From the NCBI RefSeq assembly GCF_030388245.1, contig NZ_CP098360.1, forward strand, positions 1 through 64,000: 64,000 nucleotides of DNA, read 5' to 3'. Of the stretch, positions 1-9,388 are shown in pieces (the first letter of the stretch is position 1; the number at the start of each line of letters is the position of its first letter). The DNA comes from Paracoccus sp. TOH. GTDB taxonomy: Bacteria > Pseudomonadota > Alphaproteobacteria > Rhodobacterales > Rhodobacteraceae. Both the position numbers and the translations under genes were made by a program. The notes under the pieces are model-generated. The model was not told the DNA's origin. It saw nothing but the letters and a program-made list of their open reading frames with translations, and ran no database searches.

Positions 1-1347
1 ATGGACAGACTTTGGGGGCAGGCACGTGAAGAACTTCAGAAGATCGTCGGGACCGACAGTTTCTCGACCTGGATCGAGCCGCTCCGCCTGACCGGGGTCG
101 AGGACGGCACCGCCACCATCGCCTGCCCGACCCGTTTCCTGTCCGACTGGGTATCGCGCCATTACAGCGACGACATCCTGAAGGTGCTGGACCGCATGGG
201 CGGTCCGGTGCAGCGCCTGAGCTTCCAGACCCGCAGCCAGACCGCCCGCCAGGCGGCCGCGCCGGCCGTCAAGCGCCCCGCCCCCCCGCGCCCCGCCGGC
301 GAGGAGGAATTGGCCGCGCCGCTCGACAGCCGTTTCACCTTCGACAATTTCGTCGTCGGCAAGCCGAACGAGCTGGCCCATGCCGCCGCCCGCCGGGTGG
401 CCGAGGGTGGGCCGGTGACCTTCAACCCGCTGTTCCTTTACGGCGGGGTCGGCCTGGGCAAGACCCACCTGATGCATGCCATCGCCCGCGAGATCCAGGC
501 CCGCCAGCCCGAGGCGCGGGTGCTCTACCTGTCCGCCGAGCAGTTCATGTATCGCTTCGTCCAGGCGCTGCGCGACCGCACGGTGATGGATTTCAAGGAG
601 CTGTTCCGCACGGTTTCCGTGCTGATGGTCGATGACGTGCAGTTCATCGCCGGCAAGGAATCCACGCAGGAGGAATTCTTCCATACCTTCAATACCCTGG
701 TCGATCAGGGCAAGCAGATCGTCATCTCGGCCGACCGCGCGCCGGGCGAGATCAAGGATATGGAGGAGCGCATCAAGTCCCGCCTGCAATGCGGGCTGGT
801 GGTGGACCTGCACCCGACCGATTACGAGCTGCGGCTGGGCATCCTGCAAAGCAAGACCGACAGTTTCCGCGCCCAGTATCCCGGGCTTCTGATCGCGCCG
901 GGCGTGCTGGAGTTCCTGGCGCATCGCATCACCTCGAATGTGCGCGTGCTGGAAGGCGCGCTGCAGCGGCTGTTCGCCTTTGCCAGCCTGATGGGGCGCG
1001 AGATCACGCTGGACATGACCCAGGAATGCCTGGCCGACATCCTGCGCGCCAACGACCGCAAGGTCTCGATCGAGGAGATCCAGCGCAAGGTGGCCGAGCA
1101 TTACAACATCCGCCTGGCCGACATGATCGGGCCGAAGCGCGTGCGCACCGTCGCCCGGCCGCGGCAGATCGCCATGTATCTGTCCAAGCAGATGACCTCG
1201 CGCAGCCTGCCCGAGATCGGACGGCGCTTCGGCGGCCGCGATCACACCACCATCATGCATGGGGTGAAAAAGATCGAGGAACTGCGCAGCGCCGATCGCA
1301 GCCTGGCGGAAGACATCGACCTGCTGCGCCGGCTGCTGGAAGCCTGA
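1..1347 (+). CDS. dnaA: Chromosomal replication initiator DnaA
   Basis: DnaA is the AAA+ ATPase that binds DnaA boxes and melts the origin to start chromosome replication. The 448-residue product is normal length. Seen directly: an N-terminal DnaB-contact domain (about 1-75), a proline/alanine-rich linker (about 80-105), a Walker A GGVGLGKT at 148-155, a Walker B VDDVQF at 210-215, and the C-terminal signature GGRDHTTIMHGVKKI that reads the DnaA box. The ATG is the first base of the window, so the upstream origin region cannot be seen. dnaN follows 84 bases downstream and recF after that, the classic order. A replicon file opened at dnaA is a common convention, which suggests this is the main chromosome. 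Confidence 0.98.
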   Translation: MDRLWGQAREELQKIVGTDSFSTWIEPLRLTGVEDGTATIACPTRFLSDWVSRHYSDDILKVLDRMGGPVQRLSFQTRSQTARQAAAPAVKRPAPPRPAGEEELAAPLDSRFTFDNFVVGKPNELAHAAARRVAEGGPVTFNPLFLYGGVGLGKTHLMHAIAREIQARQPEARVLYLSAEQFMYRFVQALRDRTVMDFKELFRTVSVLMVDDVQFIAGKESTQEEFFHTFNTLVDQGKQIVISADRAPGEIKDMEERIKSRLQCGLVVDLHPTDYELRLGILQSKTDSFRAQYPGLLIAPGVLEFLAHRITSNVRVLEGALQRLFAFASLMGREITLDMTQECLADILRANDRKVSIEEIQRKVAEHYNIRLADMIGPKRVRTVARPRQIAMYLSKQMTSRSLPEIGRRFGGRDHTTIMHGVKKIEELRSADRSLAEDIDLLRRLLEA

Positions 1348-1431
1348 TCGCATCCGCTTGACCTTGCGCGGGATTGTGCCACATTGGCGCCCCGCGCCAG
1401 GCGCGGCAAGGCCAAGACACAAGGGTGGACC

Positions 1432-2550
1432 ATGAAGTTTTCGATTGAACGCGCCGATCTGGTGAAAGCCGTTTCCCAGGCCCAGTCCGTCGTCGAACGC
1501 CGCAACACCATCCCGATCCTGGCCAACGTGCTGATCGAGGCCACGCCCGAAGGCGTCAGCTTCCGCGCCACCGATCTGGATACCGAGATCGTGGACCGCG
1601 CCGCGGCCCAGGTCGAGCGGCCCGGCGCCACCACCGTTTCGGCCGGGATGCTGAATGACATCGCCCGCAAACTGCCGGACGGCGCGCTGGTGCAGCTCAG
1701 CCTCGACGCCGCCTCGCAACGGCTGGCGGTGCAGGCCGGACGTTCGAATTTCAGCCTGGCCACCCTGCCGCGCGAGGACTTCCCGGTGATGTCCTCGTCG
1801 GAATATTCGGCGAATTTCTCGGCCCCCGCCGCGGTGCTGCGCCGGCTGTTCGACAAGTCCAAATTCGCCATCTCGAACGAGGAAACCCGCTATTACCTGA
1901 ACGGCGTCTACATGCATGTCGCCCAGGGCGAGGACGGCCCGACGCTGCGCTGCGTCGCAACCGACGGCCATCGGCTGGCGCGGATCGACGCGCCGCTGCC
2001 CGCCGGCGCCGAGGCGATGCCCGGGGTGATCGTGCCGCGCAAGACCGTGGCCGAGCTGCGCAAGCTTCTGGACGATGACGAGGCCGAGATCGCGGTCTCG
2101 GTCAGCGAGACCAAGGTGCGTTTCGCCACGCCCCGGATCACCCTGACCTCGAAGGTGATCGACGGCACCTTTCCGGATTACAGCCGCGTCATTCCCTCGG
2201 CCAATGCCCGCAAGCTGGAAGTCGATGCCGGCGATTTCGCCAAGGCCGTCGACCGGGTGGCCACCGTCAGCAGCGAGCGTTCGCGCGCCGTCAAGCTGTC
2301 CTTGGACGAGGATCGGCTGGTGCTGTCCGTGAACGCCCCCGATGCCGGCGCGGCGGACGAGGAACTGCCGGTCGCCTATGCCGACGAGCCGCTGGAGATC
2401 GGTTTCAATGCCAAGTACCTGCATGAGATCGCCAGCCAAATCGAGCGCGAGAACGCGGTCTTTCTGTTCAACGGCTCGGGCGACGCGGCACTGATCCGCG
2501 AGGGCGGCGACACCAGCGCGGTCTATGTCGTCATGCCGATGCGCGTGTGA
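1432..2550 (+). CDS. dnaN: DNA polymerase III beta subunit (sliding clamp)
   Basis: This gene encodes the ring-shaped clamp that tethers DNA polymerase III to the template. The 372-residue product opens MKFSIERADLVKAV and ends in the family-typical MPMRV, with three repeated clamp domains over the full length. An in-frame ATG-less extension reaches back to 1384, but the ATG at 1432 gives the canonical N-terminus. Its stop overlaps the recF start by four bases (GTGA), so the two are translationally coupled. The 84 bases between dnaA and this start show no obvious terminator, so dnaA-dnaN-recF may be one transcript. Confidence 0.98.
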   Translation: MKFSIERADLVKAVSQAQSVVERRNTIPILANVLIEATPEGVSFRATDLDTEIVDRAAAQVERPGATTVSAGMLNDIARKLPDGALVQLSLDAASQRLAVQAGRSNFSLATLPREDFPVMSSSEYSANFSAPAAVLRRLFDKSKFAISNEETRYYLNGVYMHVAQGEDGPTLRCVATDGHRLARIDAPLPAGAEAMPGVIVPRKTVAELRKLLDDDEAEIAVSVSETKVRFATPRITLTSKVIDGTFPDYSRVIPSANARKLEVDAGDFAKAVDRVATVSSERSRAVKLSLDEDRLVLSVNAPDAGAADEELPVAYADEPLEIGFNAKYLHEIASQIERENAVFLFNGSGDAALIREGGDTSAVYVVMPMRV

Positions 2551-3623
2551 CGCTGACCCAACTGCACCTGACCCAGTTCCGCAGCTGGGCCAGGCTGGAG
2601 ATCGAGGCCGACCGCCGCCCCGTCGCCATCCATGGCCCGAACGGCGCCGGCAAGACCAATATCCTGGAAGCCATCTCGATGCTGTCGCCCGGCCGCGGCA
2701 TGCGCGGCGCCGCGCCCGGCGATCAGGCCCGCAAAGGGCCGGATGTCGGCTGGCAGATCCGCGCCCGGATCGACGAGCATGAGGTCACGACCCGCGCCCT
2801 GCCCGGCCAGCCGCGCGAGGTGATGATCGACGACAAGCCCTCGACGCAGATCGCGCTTGGCCGGCTGATGCGGGCGATCTGGCTGACCCCGGCCATGGAC
2901 CGGCTGTGGACCGATGCGCCGGAACAGCGGCGGCGCTTTCTCGACCGGCTGACGCTGAGCTTTATTCCCGGCCATGCCGAGGACGCGCTGGGTTACGACA
3001 AGGCCATGCGCGAGCGCAACCGGCTGCTCAAGGATGAGGTCCGCGATCCCGGCTGGTATCGGGCGCTGGAGGCGCAGATGGCCGAGATGGGCGCGGCTGT
3101 CACCCGCAACCGGCTGGACGCCATCGCCCGGATCGCGACGGCGCAGGACGGGGCCAGGACTGCCTTCCCCTCGGCCAGCCTGACGCTGCTGCCCGGCGAG
3201 GGCTTCGCCGACGACCCCGATCCCGACAGCATCGCCGCCCGGCTGGCCGCAGGCCGCAGCCGCGACATGGCCGCCGGCCGCAGCCTGAGCGGCCCGCATC
3301 GCGCCGATCTGGGCGCGCATTGGGGGCCGCAGGCAATGCCCGCAGCGCTGAGTTCGACCGGCGAGCAGAAAGCGCTGCTTCTGTCCCTGATCCTGGCCAA
3401 TGCACGGGCGCTGGAGGGCGAAAGCCCGGTGCTGCTGCTGGACGAAGTGGCGGCGCATCTGGATGCCGACCGCCGCGCCGCGCTTTACGACGAGATCTGC
3501 GCGCTTGGCGCCCAGAGCTGGCTGACCGGCACCGGGCCGGAACTGTTCGAGGCGCTGCGCGGCCGGGCGCAATTCCTGGCGGTCGCGCGCGAGGCCGAGG
3601 TCTCGCGCATCATGGGTATTTGA
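2547..3623 (+). CDS. recF: DNA replication and repair protein RecF
   Basis: RecF is an SMC-like ATPase that helps load RecA at gapped DNA with RecO and RecR. The product is 358 residues. Walker A GPNGAGKT lies at residues 30-37, and the C-terminal LLLDEVAAHLD is the Walker B/D-loop. Translation starts at GTG, which overlaps the dnaN stop by four bases and fixes the start. recO lies only 1.9 kb downstream, separated by an adenine deaminase gene on the other strand. The 53 bases between recF and that convergent gene contain no clear terminator hairpin. Confidence 0.97.
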   Translation: MTLTQLHLTQFRSWARLEIEADRRPVAIHGPNGAGKTNILEAISMLSPGRGMRGAAPGDQARKGPDVGWQIRARIDEHEVTTRALPGQPREVMIDDKPSTQIALGRLMRAIWLTPAMDRLWTDAPEQRRRFLDRLTLSFIPGHAEDALGYDKAMRERNRLLKDEVRDPGWYRALEAQMAEMGAAVTRNRLDAIARIATAQDGARTAFPSASLTLLPGEGFADDPDPDSIAARLAAGRSRDMAAGRSLSGPHRADLGAHWGPQAMPAALSSTGEQKALLLSLILANARALEGESPVLLLDEVAAHLDADRRAALYDEICALGAQSWLTGTGPELFEALRGRAQFLAVAREAEVSRIMGI

Positions 3624-3676
3624 GGAGCAAAGCAGCCGGCTGGGCGTCGATTCGGGTATTTGGAAAACGGTGAAGC

Positions 3677-5458
3677 TCAGGGGGCGAGCATCAGGTCCAC
3701 CAATTCGAAACGGGTGACATCAACCAGCCCCAGGTCCGAGATCCGCAGTTCCGGGATCACCACCAGCGCCAGCAGAGAATGCTGCATATAGGCGTTGTTG
3801 AGCGTGCAGCCGCAATCCCGCATCGCCTGGACGATGGCCTGCGCGGCCTCGGCGACCTCCTCGGCCGGGCGGTCGGACATCAGCCCGGCGATGGGCAGGG
3901 CAACGCTGGCAAGCTCGGCACCGTCGCGGAACACGGTGACACCGCCGCCGATGGCGCCAAGATGGTTCGCCGCCGCCGCCATGCTGTCGCGGTCGGTGCC
4001 GACGACGATCATGTGGTGGCTGTCATGCGCCACCGTCGAGGCGACCGCCATCCGGCCCCGATAGCCGAAGCCCGAAACGAAGCCGTTCACCACACCGCCC
4101 GTCGCCCGGTGGCGTTCGACCAGGGCGATGTGGCAGGTGTCGCCCTGCCCCTCGATCACGCCGTCGCGGATCGGCAGTTCGGCGGTCAGTGCCTTGGTCG
4201 GCGCCTGGTTCTCGACCACGCCGATGACGCGGACGCGGGCGGTGGCGCCCGTGGCGCTGACCTCGAAATCCGGGGCGGCGAGGCGCTTGCCCAGATGCAC
4301 CGAGTTGCGCGCCGTCTCGGGCCAGGCGATGCGCGGGCAATCGACCAGCAGCCTGCCGGCTTCCGCCACCAGCCGCCCCTGGGCGATCACCGCCTCGATC
4401 GGCAGGGTCCGCAGGTCCGAGGTCAGGATCACATCCGCCCGCCGTCCCGGGGTGATGCTGCCGAGTTCGCGTTCCAGTCCGAAATGGCTGGCGGCGTTGA
4501 CGGTCGCCATCTGGATCGCCACCAGCGGATCGCAGCCGCAGGCGATGGCGTGGCGCACCACCCGGTTCATGTGCCCGTCATGGACCAGCGTGCCGGAATG
4601 GCTGTCGTCGGTGCACAGGATGAAGAAGCGCGGGTCGAGCCCCTTTTCGGTGATCGCGGTGATCTGGCTTGCCACGTCATACCAGGCCGAGCCCAAACGC
4701 ATCATGCAGCCCATGCCCTGACGGACGCGGGCGATGCCCTGCGCCTCGGTCGTGGTCTCGTGATCGTCGTTGGCGCCGCCGGCGACATAGGCATGGAAGG
4801 GCCGGCCCAGGTCGGGGCTGGCATAATGGCCGCCCACGGTCTTGCCGGCGGCGCGGGTGGCGGCGATCTCGGCCAGCATCTGCCGGTCGCCGGCGGCGAC
4901 GCCGGGGAAGTTCATCATCTCGCCCAAGGCCACGATGCCCTCCCAACCCATGGCCTGCGCCACCTCGCCCTCGGTGATCGGCTGGCCGGTGGTTTCCAGC
5001 CCCGGCGCCGAAGGCGCGCAGCTGGGCATCTGGGTGAACATGCTGATCGGCTGGAGCAGCGATTCGTCGCGCATCAGCCGCACGCCTTCAAGGCCCAGCA
5101 CGTTGGCGATCTCGTGCGGGTCGTGGAAGATGGTCGTGGTGCCATGCGGGATCACCGCCGCCGCGAAGCCGGCCGGGGTCAGCATCCCCGATTCGACATG
5201 CATATGCGCGTCGATCAGGCCCGGGACCATGAAGCGGCCCGCCGCCTCGACCACCTGCGTATCGGGGCCCACCGAGGGGCCGGCATCGGGGCCGACATAG
5301 GCGACGCGACCGTCCGCCACCGCCACGTCGATGCCGGGGATCGCCTCGCGCGTGTGGACGTTCACCCACTGCCCGCCCCGGACCACCAGATCGGCCGGGG
5401 CGCGGCCGGCCGCCACCTCGACCAGCCGGGCCTGGGATTGGATCCACGATTTCAACAT
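3677..5458 (-). CDS. ade: Adenine deaminase
   Basis: This amidohydrolase converts adenine to hypoxanthine in purine salvage. The 593-residue protein is full length for the Ade/AdeC family. The metal-binding DAHMHVES motif is at residues 83-90 (His85, His87). HDPHEIANVLG follows, and the C-terminal half carries the conserved glycine-rich region GAIGGGVTVFRDG. The ATG at 5458 is preceded by a GGAGG-like ribosome site. It is read against recF and recO. Its place between two recombination genes is not explained by function. Assignment within the amidohydrolases rests on these motifs and overall length. Confidence 0.93.
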   Translation of the reverse strand: MLKSWIQSQARLVEVAAGRAPADLVVRGGQWVNVHTREAIPGIDVAVADGRVAYVGPDAGPSVGPDTQVVEAAGRFMVPGLIDAHMHVESGMLTPAGFAAAVIPHGTTTIFHDPHEIANVLGLEGVRLMRDESLLQPISMFTQMPSCAPSAPGLETTGQPITEGEVAQAMGWEGIVALGEMMNFPGVAAGDRQMLAEIAATRAAGKTVGGHYASPDLGRPFHAYVAGGANDDHETTTEAQGIARVRQGMGCMMRLGSAWYDVASQITAITEKGLDPRFFILCTDDSHSGTLVHDGHMNRVVRHAIACGCDPLVAIQMATVNAASHFGLERELGSITPGRRADVILTSDLRTLPIEAVIAQGRLVAEAGRLLVDCPRIAWPETARNSVHLGKRLAAPDFEVSATGATARVRVIGVVENQAPTKALTAELPIRDGVIEGQGDTCHIALVERHRATGGVVNGFVSGFGYRGRMAVASTVAHDSHHMIVVGTDRDSMAAAANHLGAIGGGVTVFRDGAELASVALPIAGLMSDRPAEEVAEAAQAIVQAMRDCGCTLNNAYMQHSLLALVVIPELRISDLGLVDVTRFELVDLMLAP

Positions 5459-5522
5459 GCCTGCCTCCCTTGTTCATCGCCCCCAGATTGCGGCAGGGTG
5501 GCGCGGAAGGAAAGGCGGCGCG

Positions 5523-6251
5523 ATGGAATGGAGCGGCGAGGCCAGCGTGATGGCGCTGCAAAGGCACGGCGAAAGCGCCGTGATCCTGACCGTGCTGACG
5601 CGCGAGGCCGGGCTGATCCGCGGCCTGGTGCCCGGCGGCGCCAGCACCAGGCGCGCCGCCATACTGCAGCCGGGCAGCCGGGTCAGCCTGCGCTGGCGGG
5701 CGCGGCTGGAGGACCAGTTGGGCACTTTCGCCGTCGAACCGGTGCGGGCGCGGCCGGGGCTGCTGACCGGCGCCGATGCGCTGGCCGGTGTGAACGCGGT
5801 CACCGCGCTGCTGACCTATGCCCTACCCGAGCGCGACCCGCATCCGCGCCTTGTCGACGCCACCGAGGCGCTGCTGGACCTGATGGATTGGGGCGAGACC
5901 TGGGCCGAAGCCTATCTGCGCTGGGAGATGCGGCTGCTCGACGAGCTGGGCTTCGGCCTCGATCTCAGCAGTTGCGCCGTGACCGGCTCGCGCGAGGGGC
6001 TGGCCTATGTCAGCCCGCGCTCGGGCCGGGCGGTTTCGGCCCAGGCGGCGGGGGAATGGGCGCCGCGGTTGCTGCCCTTGCCGGCCATGCTGGGCGGGCG
6101 CGGCAATGGCGGCATCGAGGATGCGCTGGCGCTGACCGGGCATTTCCTGCATGCACGGCTGGCCGAAGCCCATGCCGGTAAGCCGCTGCCGCCCGCCCGC
6201 GCCCGGCTGGTCGCCCGGCTTATTGCGTCACCGCCCGCCAGCGGATGGTGA
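5523..6251 (+). CDS. recO: DNA repair protein RecO
   Basis: RecO binds single-stranded DNA and SSB and works with RecR to load RecA. The ATG at 5523 gives a 242-residue protein opening MEWSGEASVMALQRHGES, the usual OB-fold start (V/M-L-x3-HGE-S-A/V). An in-frame extension upstream to 5331 runs into the antisense ade gene and is not real. The C-terminal helical domain includes the GFGLDLSSCAVTG segment typical of alphaproteobacterial RecO. The last 32 bases overlap the frame-corrected end of the convergent META lipoprotein gene. Confidence 0.94.
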   Translation: MEWSGEASVMALQRHGESAVILTVLTREAGLIRGLVPGGASTRRAAILQPGSRVSLRWRARLEDQLGTFAVEPVRARPGLLTGADALAGVNAVTALLTYALPERDPHPRLVDATEALLDLMDWGETWAEAYLRWEMRLLDELGFGLDLSSCAVTGSREGLAYVSPRSGRAVSAQAAGEWAPRLLPLPAMLGGRGNGGIEDALALTGHFLHARLAEAHAGKPLPPARARLVARLIASPPASGW

Positions 6252-6608
6252 CATCGGGACCGGTCATCCGCAATTCCCCGCCCTCCGCCTTGCCTCGCGC
6301 ACGGCACCGAGCGCCTGGAAGAAGGCGTGCTCGCCGCCCTCCTGCAGGCAGGCGCGGCGGGTCGTGGCCAGTGCGCCCAGATCCAGCGCCGGCAGCGTGG
6401 CATTGTTGCGGCCGGTGAACAGGTTGCAGGGCCCCTGCCCCGAGACGGCGCCATCCGCGGCGATGCGCAGCGTGGGCGTGCCCGAAACCGCGACCCCCTC
6501 GACCGCGATCAGCTCGTAATCGCCGGGAATGGGCGTATCGTCTCCGGTCTCGGCTTCAGTCACGCAGGCCGCCAAAACCAGCGGCAGGGCGAGGAGAACT
6601 TTCCGCAT
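6220..6608 (-). pseudogene. META-domain lipoprotein, apparent frameshift near the C-terminus
   Basis: The start MRKVLLALPLVLAACV is a lipoprotein signal with lipobox LAAC. It is followed by a META-type domain (GPCNLFTG, LGALATTRRAC), a fold linked to HslJ and envelope stress. Read as given, the frame ends at a TGA at 6264-6266 after an arginine-rich tail (REARRRAGNCG). If one base is restored near 6291-6292, reading continues as KAEGGELRMTGPDVTIRW to a TAA at 6220-6222. That matches the end of the neighbouring paralogue (EGGVLTIKGPTYLTY). I therefore treat it as a one-base deletion or a sequence error. It may still make a slightly altered protein. The cargo or stress it responds to is unknown. 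Confidence 0.75.
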
Positions 6609-6655
6609 CGCGCGCTCCTTTGCGAAGGGGGCGCCCCGCAGGGCGCGCCGTCCGG

Positions 6656-7078
6656 TCACTTTTCCTTGCGATAACCCGGCTCGTAGGTCAGGTAGGTCGG
6701 GCCCTTGATGGTCAGCACGCCGCCTTCATAGGCGATGCCATTGGCACCCGAGAGCGCCTGGAAATAGCGCGATTCCAACTGCCCGGCCCGGCCGGAACAG
6801 CCCATCTTCGTGGTGGTCAGCGCCCCCAGCGCGAAGCCCGGCGGCTCGGCGGTCTGCGGGGCCGTGTAATTGTTGCAGGGCGCCTGGCCCGAGATCGAGC
6901 CGTCGGCCTCGATCGTCATGCCGACATTGCGTTGCGGCACCGTGTCCGAGCCGATGCCGACCAGCACATAGGGGCCGGTCGGCACGTTCGAGCCGGGGGT
7001 CGAGGGCGCGGTCGGCTCGCAGGCGGCAAGGCCGAGCGTGGCGACAATCGCCGCGGAAATCAGGGGGATGCGGGTCAC
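6656..7078 (-). CDS. META-domain lipoprotein
   Basis: This 140-residue envelope protein starts MTRIPLISAAIVATLGLAACE, a signal peptide ending in lipobox LAAC, so it should be lipid-anchored. The mature part is a single META domain (GQAPCNNYTAP, LGALTTTKMGC, EGGVLTIKGPTYLTY). META proteins include HslJ, which is tied to novobiocin resistance and heat shock, but the role here is not known. A frameshifted paralogue lies 47 bases downstream on the same strand, so the two look like a tandem duplication in one transcription unit. Two cysteines in the domain could pair outside the cytoplasm. Confidence 0.85.
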   Translation of the reverse strand: MTRIPLISAAIVATLGLAACEPTAPSTPGSNVPTGPYVLVGIGSDTVPQRNVGMTIEADGSISGQAPCNNYTAPQTAEPPGFALGALTTTKMGCSGRAGQLESRYFQALSGANGIAYEGGVLTIKGPTYLTYEPGYRKEK

Positions 7079-7155
7079 TGGCAGCTCCGTTCTGTTCTGT
7101 TGCCGCCATAATGCCTGAACGGCCCCCGCTGTCCAGCAGGGGCCGGAATTTCATC

Positions 7156-8811
7156 CTAGTCCAGTAGCCTGCGTGCAATAACCTGGGCCTGGATCTCGGC
7201 CGCGCCCTCGAAGATGTTGAGAATGCGCGCATCGCAGAGCACGCGGCTGATAGCATATTCCAGCGCGAAGCCGTTGCCGCCATGGATCTGCAGGGCATTG
7301 TCGGCCGCCGCCCAAGCGACGCGGGCGCCCAGCAGCTTGGCCATCCCGGCCTCGAGGTCGCAGCGCCGGCCGTGATCCTTTTCCCAAGCGCTGAAATAGG
7401 TCAGCTGACGCGCGATCATGATCTCGACCGCCATCATGGCGAGCTTGTCGGCGACGCGCGGGAACTCGATCAGCGACTTGCCGAACTGCTTGCGGTCGAT
7501 GGCATATTGCATGCCGATCTCGGCCGCGCATTGCGCCACGCCGACGGCGCGAGCGGCGGTCTGAATCCGAGCCGATTCAAAGGTTTCCATCAGTTGCTTG
7601 AAGCCTTTTCCAGGCTCCCCGCCCAGAAGGTTCCCGCCCTTGACCCGGAAGCCGTCGAAGCCCAGTTCGTATTCCTTCATGCCGCGATAGCCCAGCACCT
7701 CGATCTCGCCGCCGGTCATGCCGGGGGTCGGGAACGGATCGTCGTCGGTACCGGGGGTCTTTTCCGCAAGGAACATCGAGAGGCCGCGCCAGTCGCTGCT
7801 CTCGGGATCGGTGCGCGCCAGCAGCGTCATGACATGGGTGCGCTGCGCATGGGTGATCCAGGTCTTGTTGCCGGTGACCACCCAGTCCTCGCCGTCGCGA
7901 ACCGCCCGCGTGCGCAAGCTGCCCAGGTCCGAGCCGGTATTCGGCTCGGTGAACACCGCCGTCGACAGGATCTCGCCCGAGGCGAGGCCGGGCAGCCATT
8001 TCGCCTTCTGCTCCTCGGTGCCGCCGCAGAGGATCAGCTCGGCCGCGATCTCGCTGCGGGTGCCCAGGCTGCCCACGCCGATATAGCCGCGCGACAGTTC
8101 CTCGGTGACGACGACCATGGACGCCTTGGAAAGGCCGAGCCCGCCGAATTCCTCGGGGATGGTCAGGCCGAAAACGCCGAGTTCCGCCAGTTCCTCGACG
8201 ATCTCCATCGGGATCAGCTGGTCCTTCAGGTGCCATTCGTGGGCATTGGGGATCACCCGTTCCTCGGCATAGCGGCGGAACTGGTCGCGGATCATCTCCA
8301 GATCCTCATCGAGCCCCGTGGTGCCGAAGGTCGCCCGACCCCGGTTGTCCTGCATCAGCCGTGCGAGTTCCGCCCGCGCCGGCGCGCTGTTGCCGCGCAT
8401 CAGCCCCAGCGCCGCCTCGCCCGGCCGCCAGTCGATCCCCAGGTCCGAAAGCCGGGCAAATTCCGTCTGGCTCATCGGAATGCCGCCGGCGATCTGGGTC
8501 AGGTATTCGCCCAGACCGATCTGCAGGATCAGCGCCTCGATCCGGCCCAGATTGCCCGCCTCGGCCAGCCGCGCGGCCCAGCCGGTCAACTGGCGAATCG
8601 ATTCGACATAGGTGGCAAGCCAGGACAGGGCATGGGCGGCGTGCTGGTGTTCCTCCAGCAGCGCCGGCTGCGGCTTGCCTGAGGGCGCCACCAGCGCCCG
8701 CAGCGTCTCGGTGGCGCGCGATTGCAGGGTCTCAAGTTCCGGGAGCGTGGCTGCGGCCAGCGCCAGCAGGGCGGAAGGCGTATCGGCAGGCATCGCGGGC
8801 ATGTCCTTCAT
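7156..8811 (-). CDS. mcd: Acyl-CoA dehydrogenase, probably (2S)-methylsuccinyl-CoA dehydrogenase
   Basis: This is an FAD-linked acyl-CoA dehydrogenase. The 551-residue length (start MKDMPAMPADTP at 8811, after an AAGGAAT ribosome site) includes about 150 extra N-terminal residues before the usual core. That architecture is typical of the Mcd enzyme of the ethylmalonyl-CoA pathway, which oxidises methylsuccinyl-CoA to mesaconyl-CoA. Core motifs are present: FTEPNTGSDLGSLRT, TWITHAQRTHVM, DRKQFGKSL, QIHGGNGFALEY and the end IFEGAAEIQAQVIARRLL. No other ethylmalonyl-CoA pathway gene is adjacent. A less specific acyl-CoA dehydrogenase is the alternative. An in-frame extension to 8868 lacks a ribosome site. 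Confidence 0.8.
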   Translation of the reverse strand: MKDMPAMPADTPSALLALAAATLPELETLQSRATETLRALVAPSGKPQPALLEEHQHAAHALSWLATYVESIRQLTGWAARLAEAGNLGRIEALILQIGLGEYLTQIAGGIPMSQTEFARLSDLGIDWRPGEAALGLMRGNSAPARAELARLMQDNRGRATFGTTGLDEDLEMIRDQFRRYAEERVIPNAHEWHLKDQLIPMEIVEELAELGVFGLTIPEEFGGLGLSKASMVVVTEELSRGYIGVGSLGTRSEIAAELILCGGTEEQKAKWLPGLASGEILSTAVFTEPNTGSDLGSLRTRAVRDGEDWVVTGNKTWITHAQRTHVMTLLARTDPESSDWRGLSMFLAEKTPGTDDDPFPTPGMTGGEIEVLGYRGMKEYELGFDGFRVKGGNLLGGEPGKGFKQLMETFESARIQTAARAVGVAQCAAEIGMQYAIDRKQFGKSLIEFPRVADKLAMMAVEIMIARQLTYFSAWEKDHGRRCDLEAGMAKLLGARVAWAAADNALQIHGGNGFALEYAISRVLCDARILNIFEGAAEIQAQVIARRLLD

Positions 8812-9388
8812 GGCAGATTCCTTGTGCGGCGTTGCGGCATAAATACCGCCTTCGCAACCGCAGCGCAACTATCATGCGCCACAATGACCGAGCGTGAACT
8901 AAAATGACTCGACGAACAGCCGGAAGCGGCCGAGATGCGGAAACCCTGCGGCCTTGCCGGCGCAGTCCGCACTCCGCCGATCTTCTCGTGCCATGGGGGT
9001 CAAGGGCAACGCCCAGCAAGGCGGATGCCGGCATTGACGTTTCGAGGTTATCTCAAAGCACAGACGCCGATATTCCCCTGGTCACGACATGATCGCAGTC
9101 CGCCGCTCTCATGGAGACGGCCGTCCTGTCGACTTGCATGAGATGACAGGAGACTGCACGAAAGTGCAGGATTCGAGATGTCTGGGAAGCACGCCCCGGG
9201 CAGCGCGCATGTGCAGAAAGGTCGCGGATCGTTCAATCTGGTCGAATCCGGTGCTGGTGACCGGGTGGTGACCGCGCGCACCATCTTGCGGGCTTTGGCA
9301 ATCTTGCAGTCTTGGCATCGCCGTTCCGGTCATGCACATTTCCCGCAGTTTCAGTTTGACCCATTTTTCCCCCGCGGAGGCCTTTTTC
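8812..9388. other. 577-base non-coding stretch before the T6SS module
   Basis: No convincing gene is present on either strand; the short frames have poor codon structure. It must contain the promoters for the divergent acyl-CoA dehydrogenase and vgrG genes. The only clear signal is a GGAGG ribosome site at 9375-9381, ahead of the vgrG ATG. Confidence 0.5.

Noticed and set aside
3779..6181. 800-codon frame antisense to ade running into recO
   Set aside because: It covers two real genes in the wrong frame and strand; composition is the Ala/Arg/Gly/His pattern of a shadow frame.
9178..9388. Gene just upstream of vgrG
   Set aside because: The open frame enters vgrG in the wrong frame and contains no protein-like pattern.
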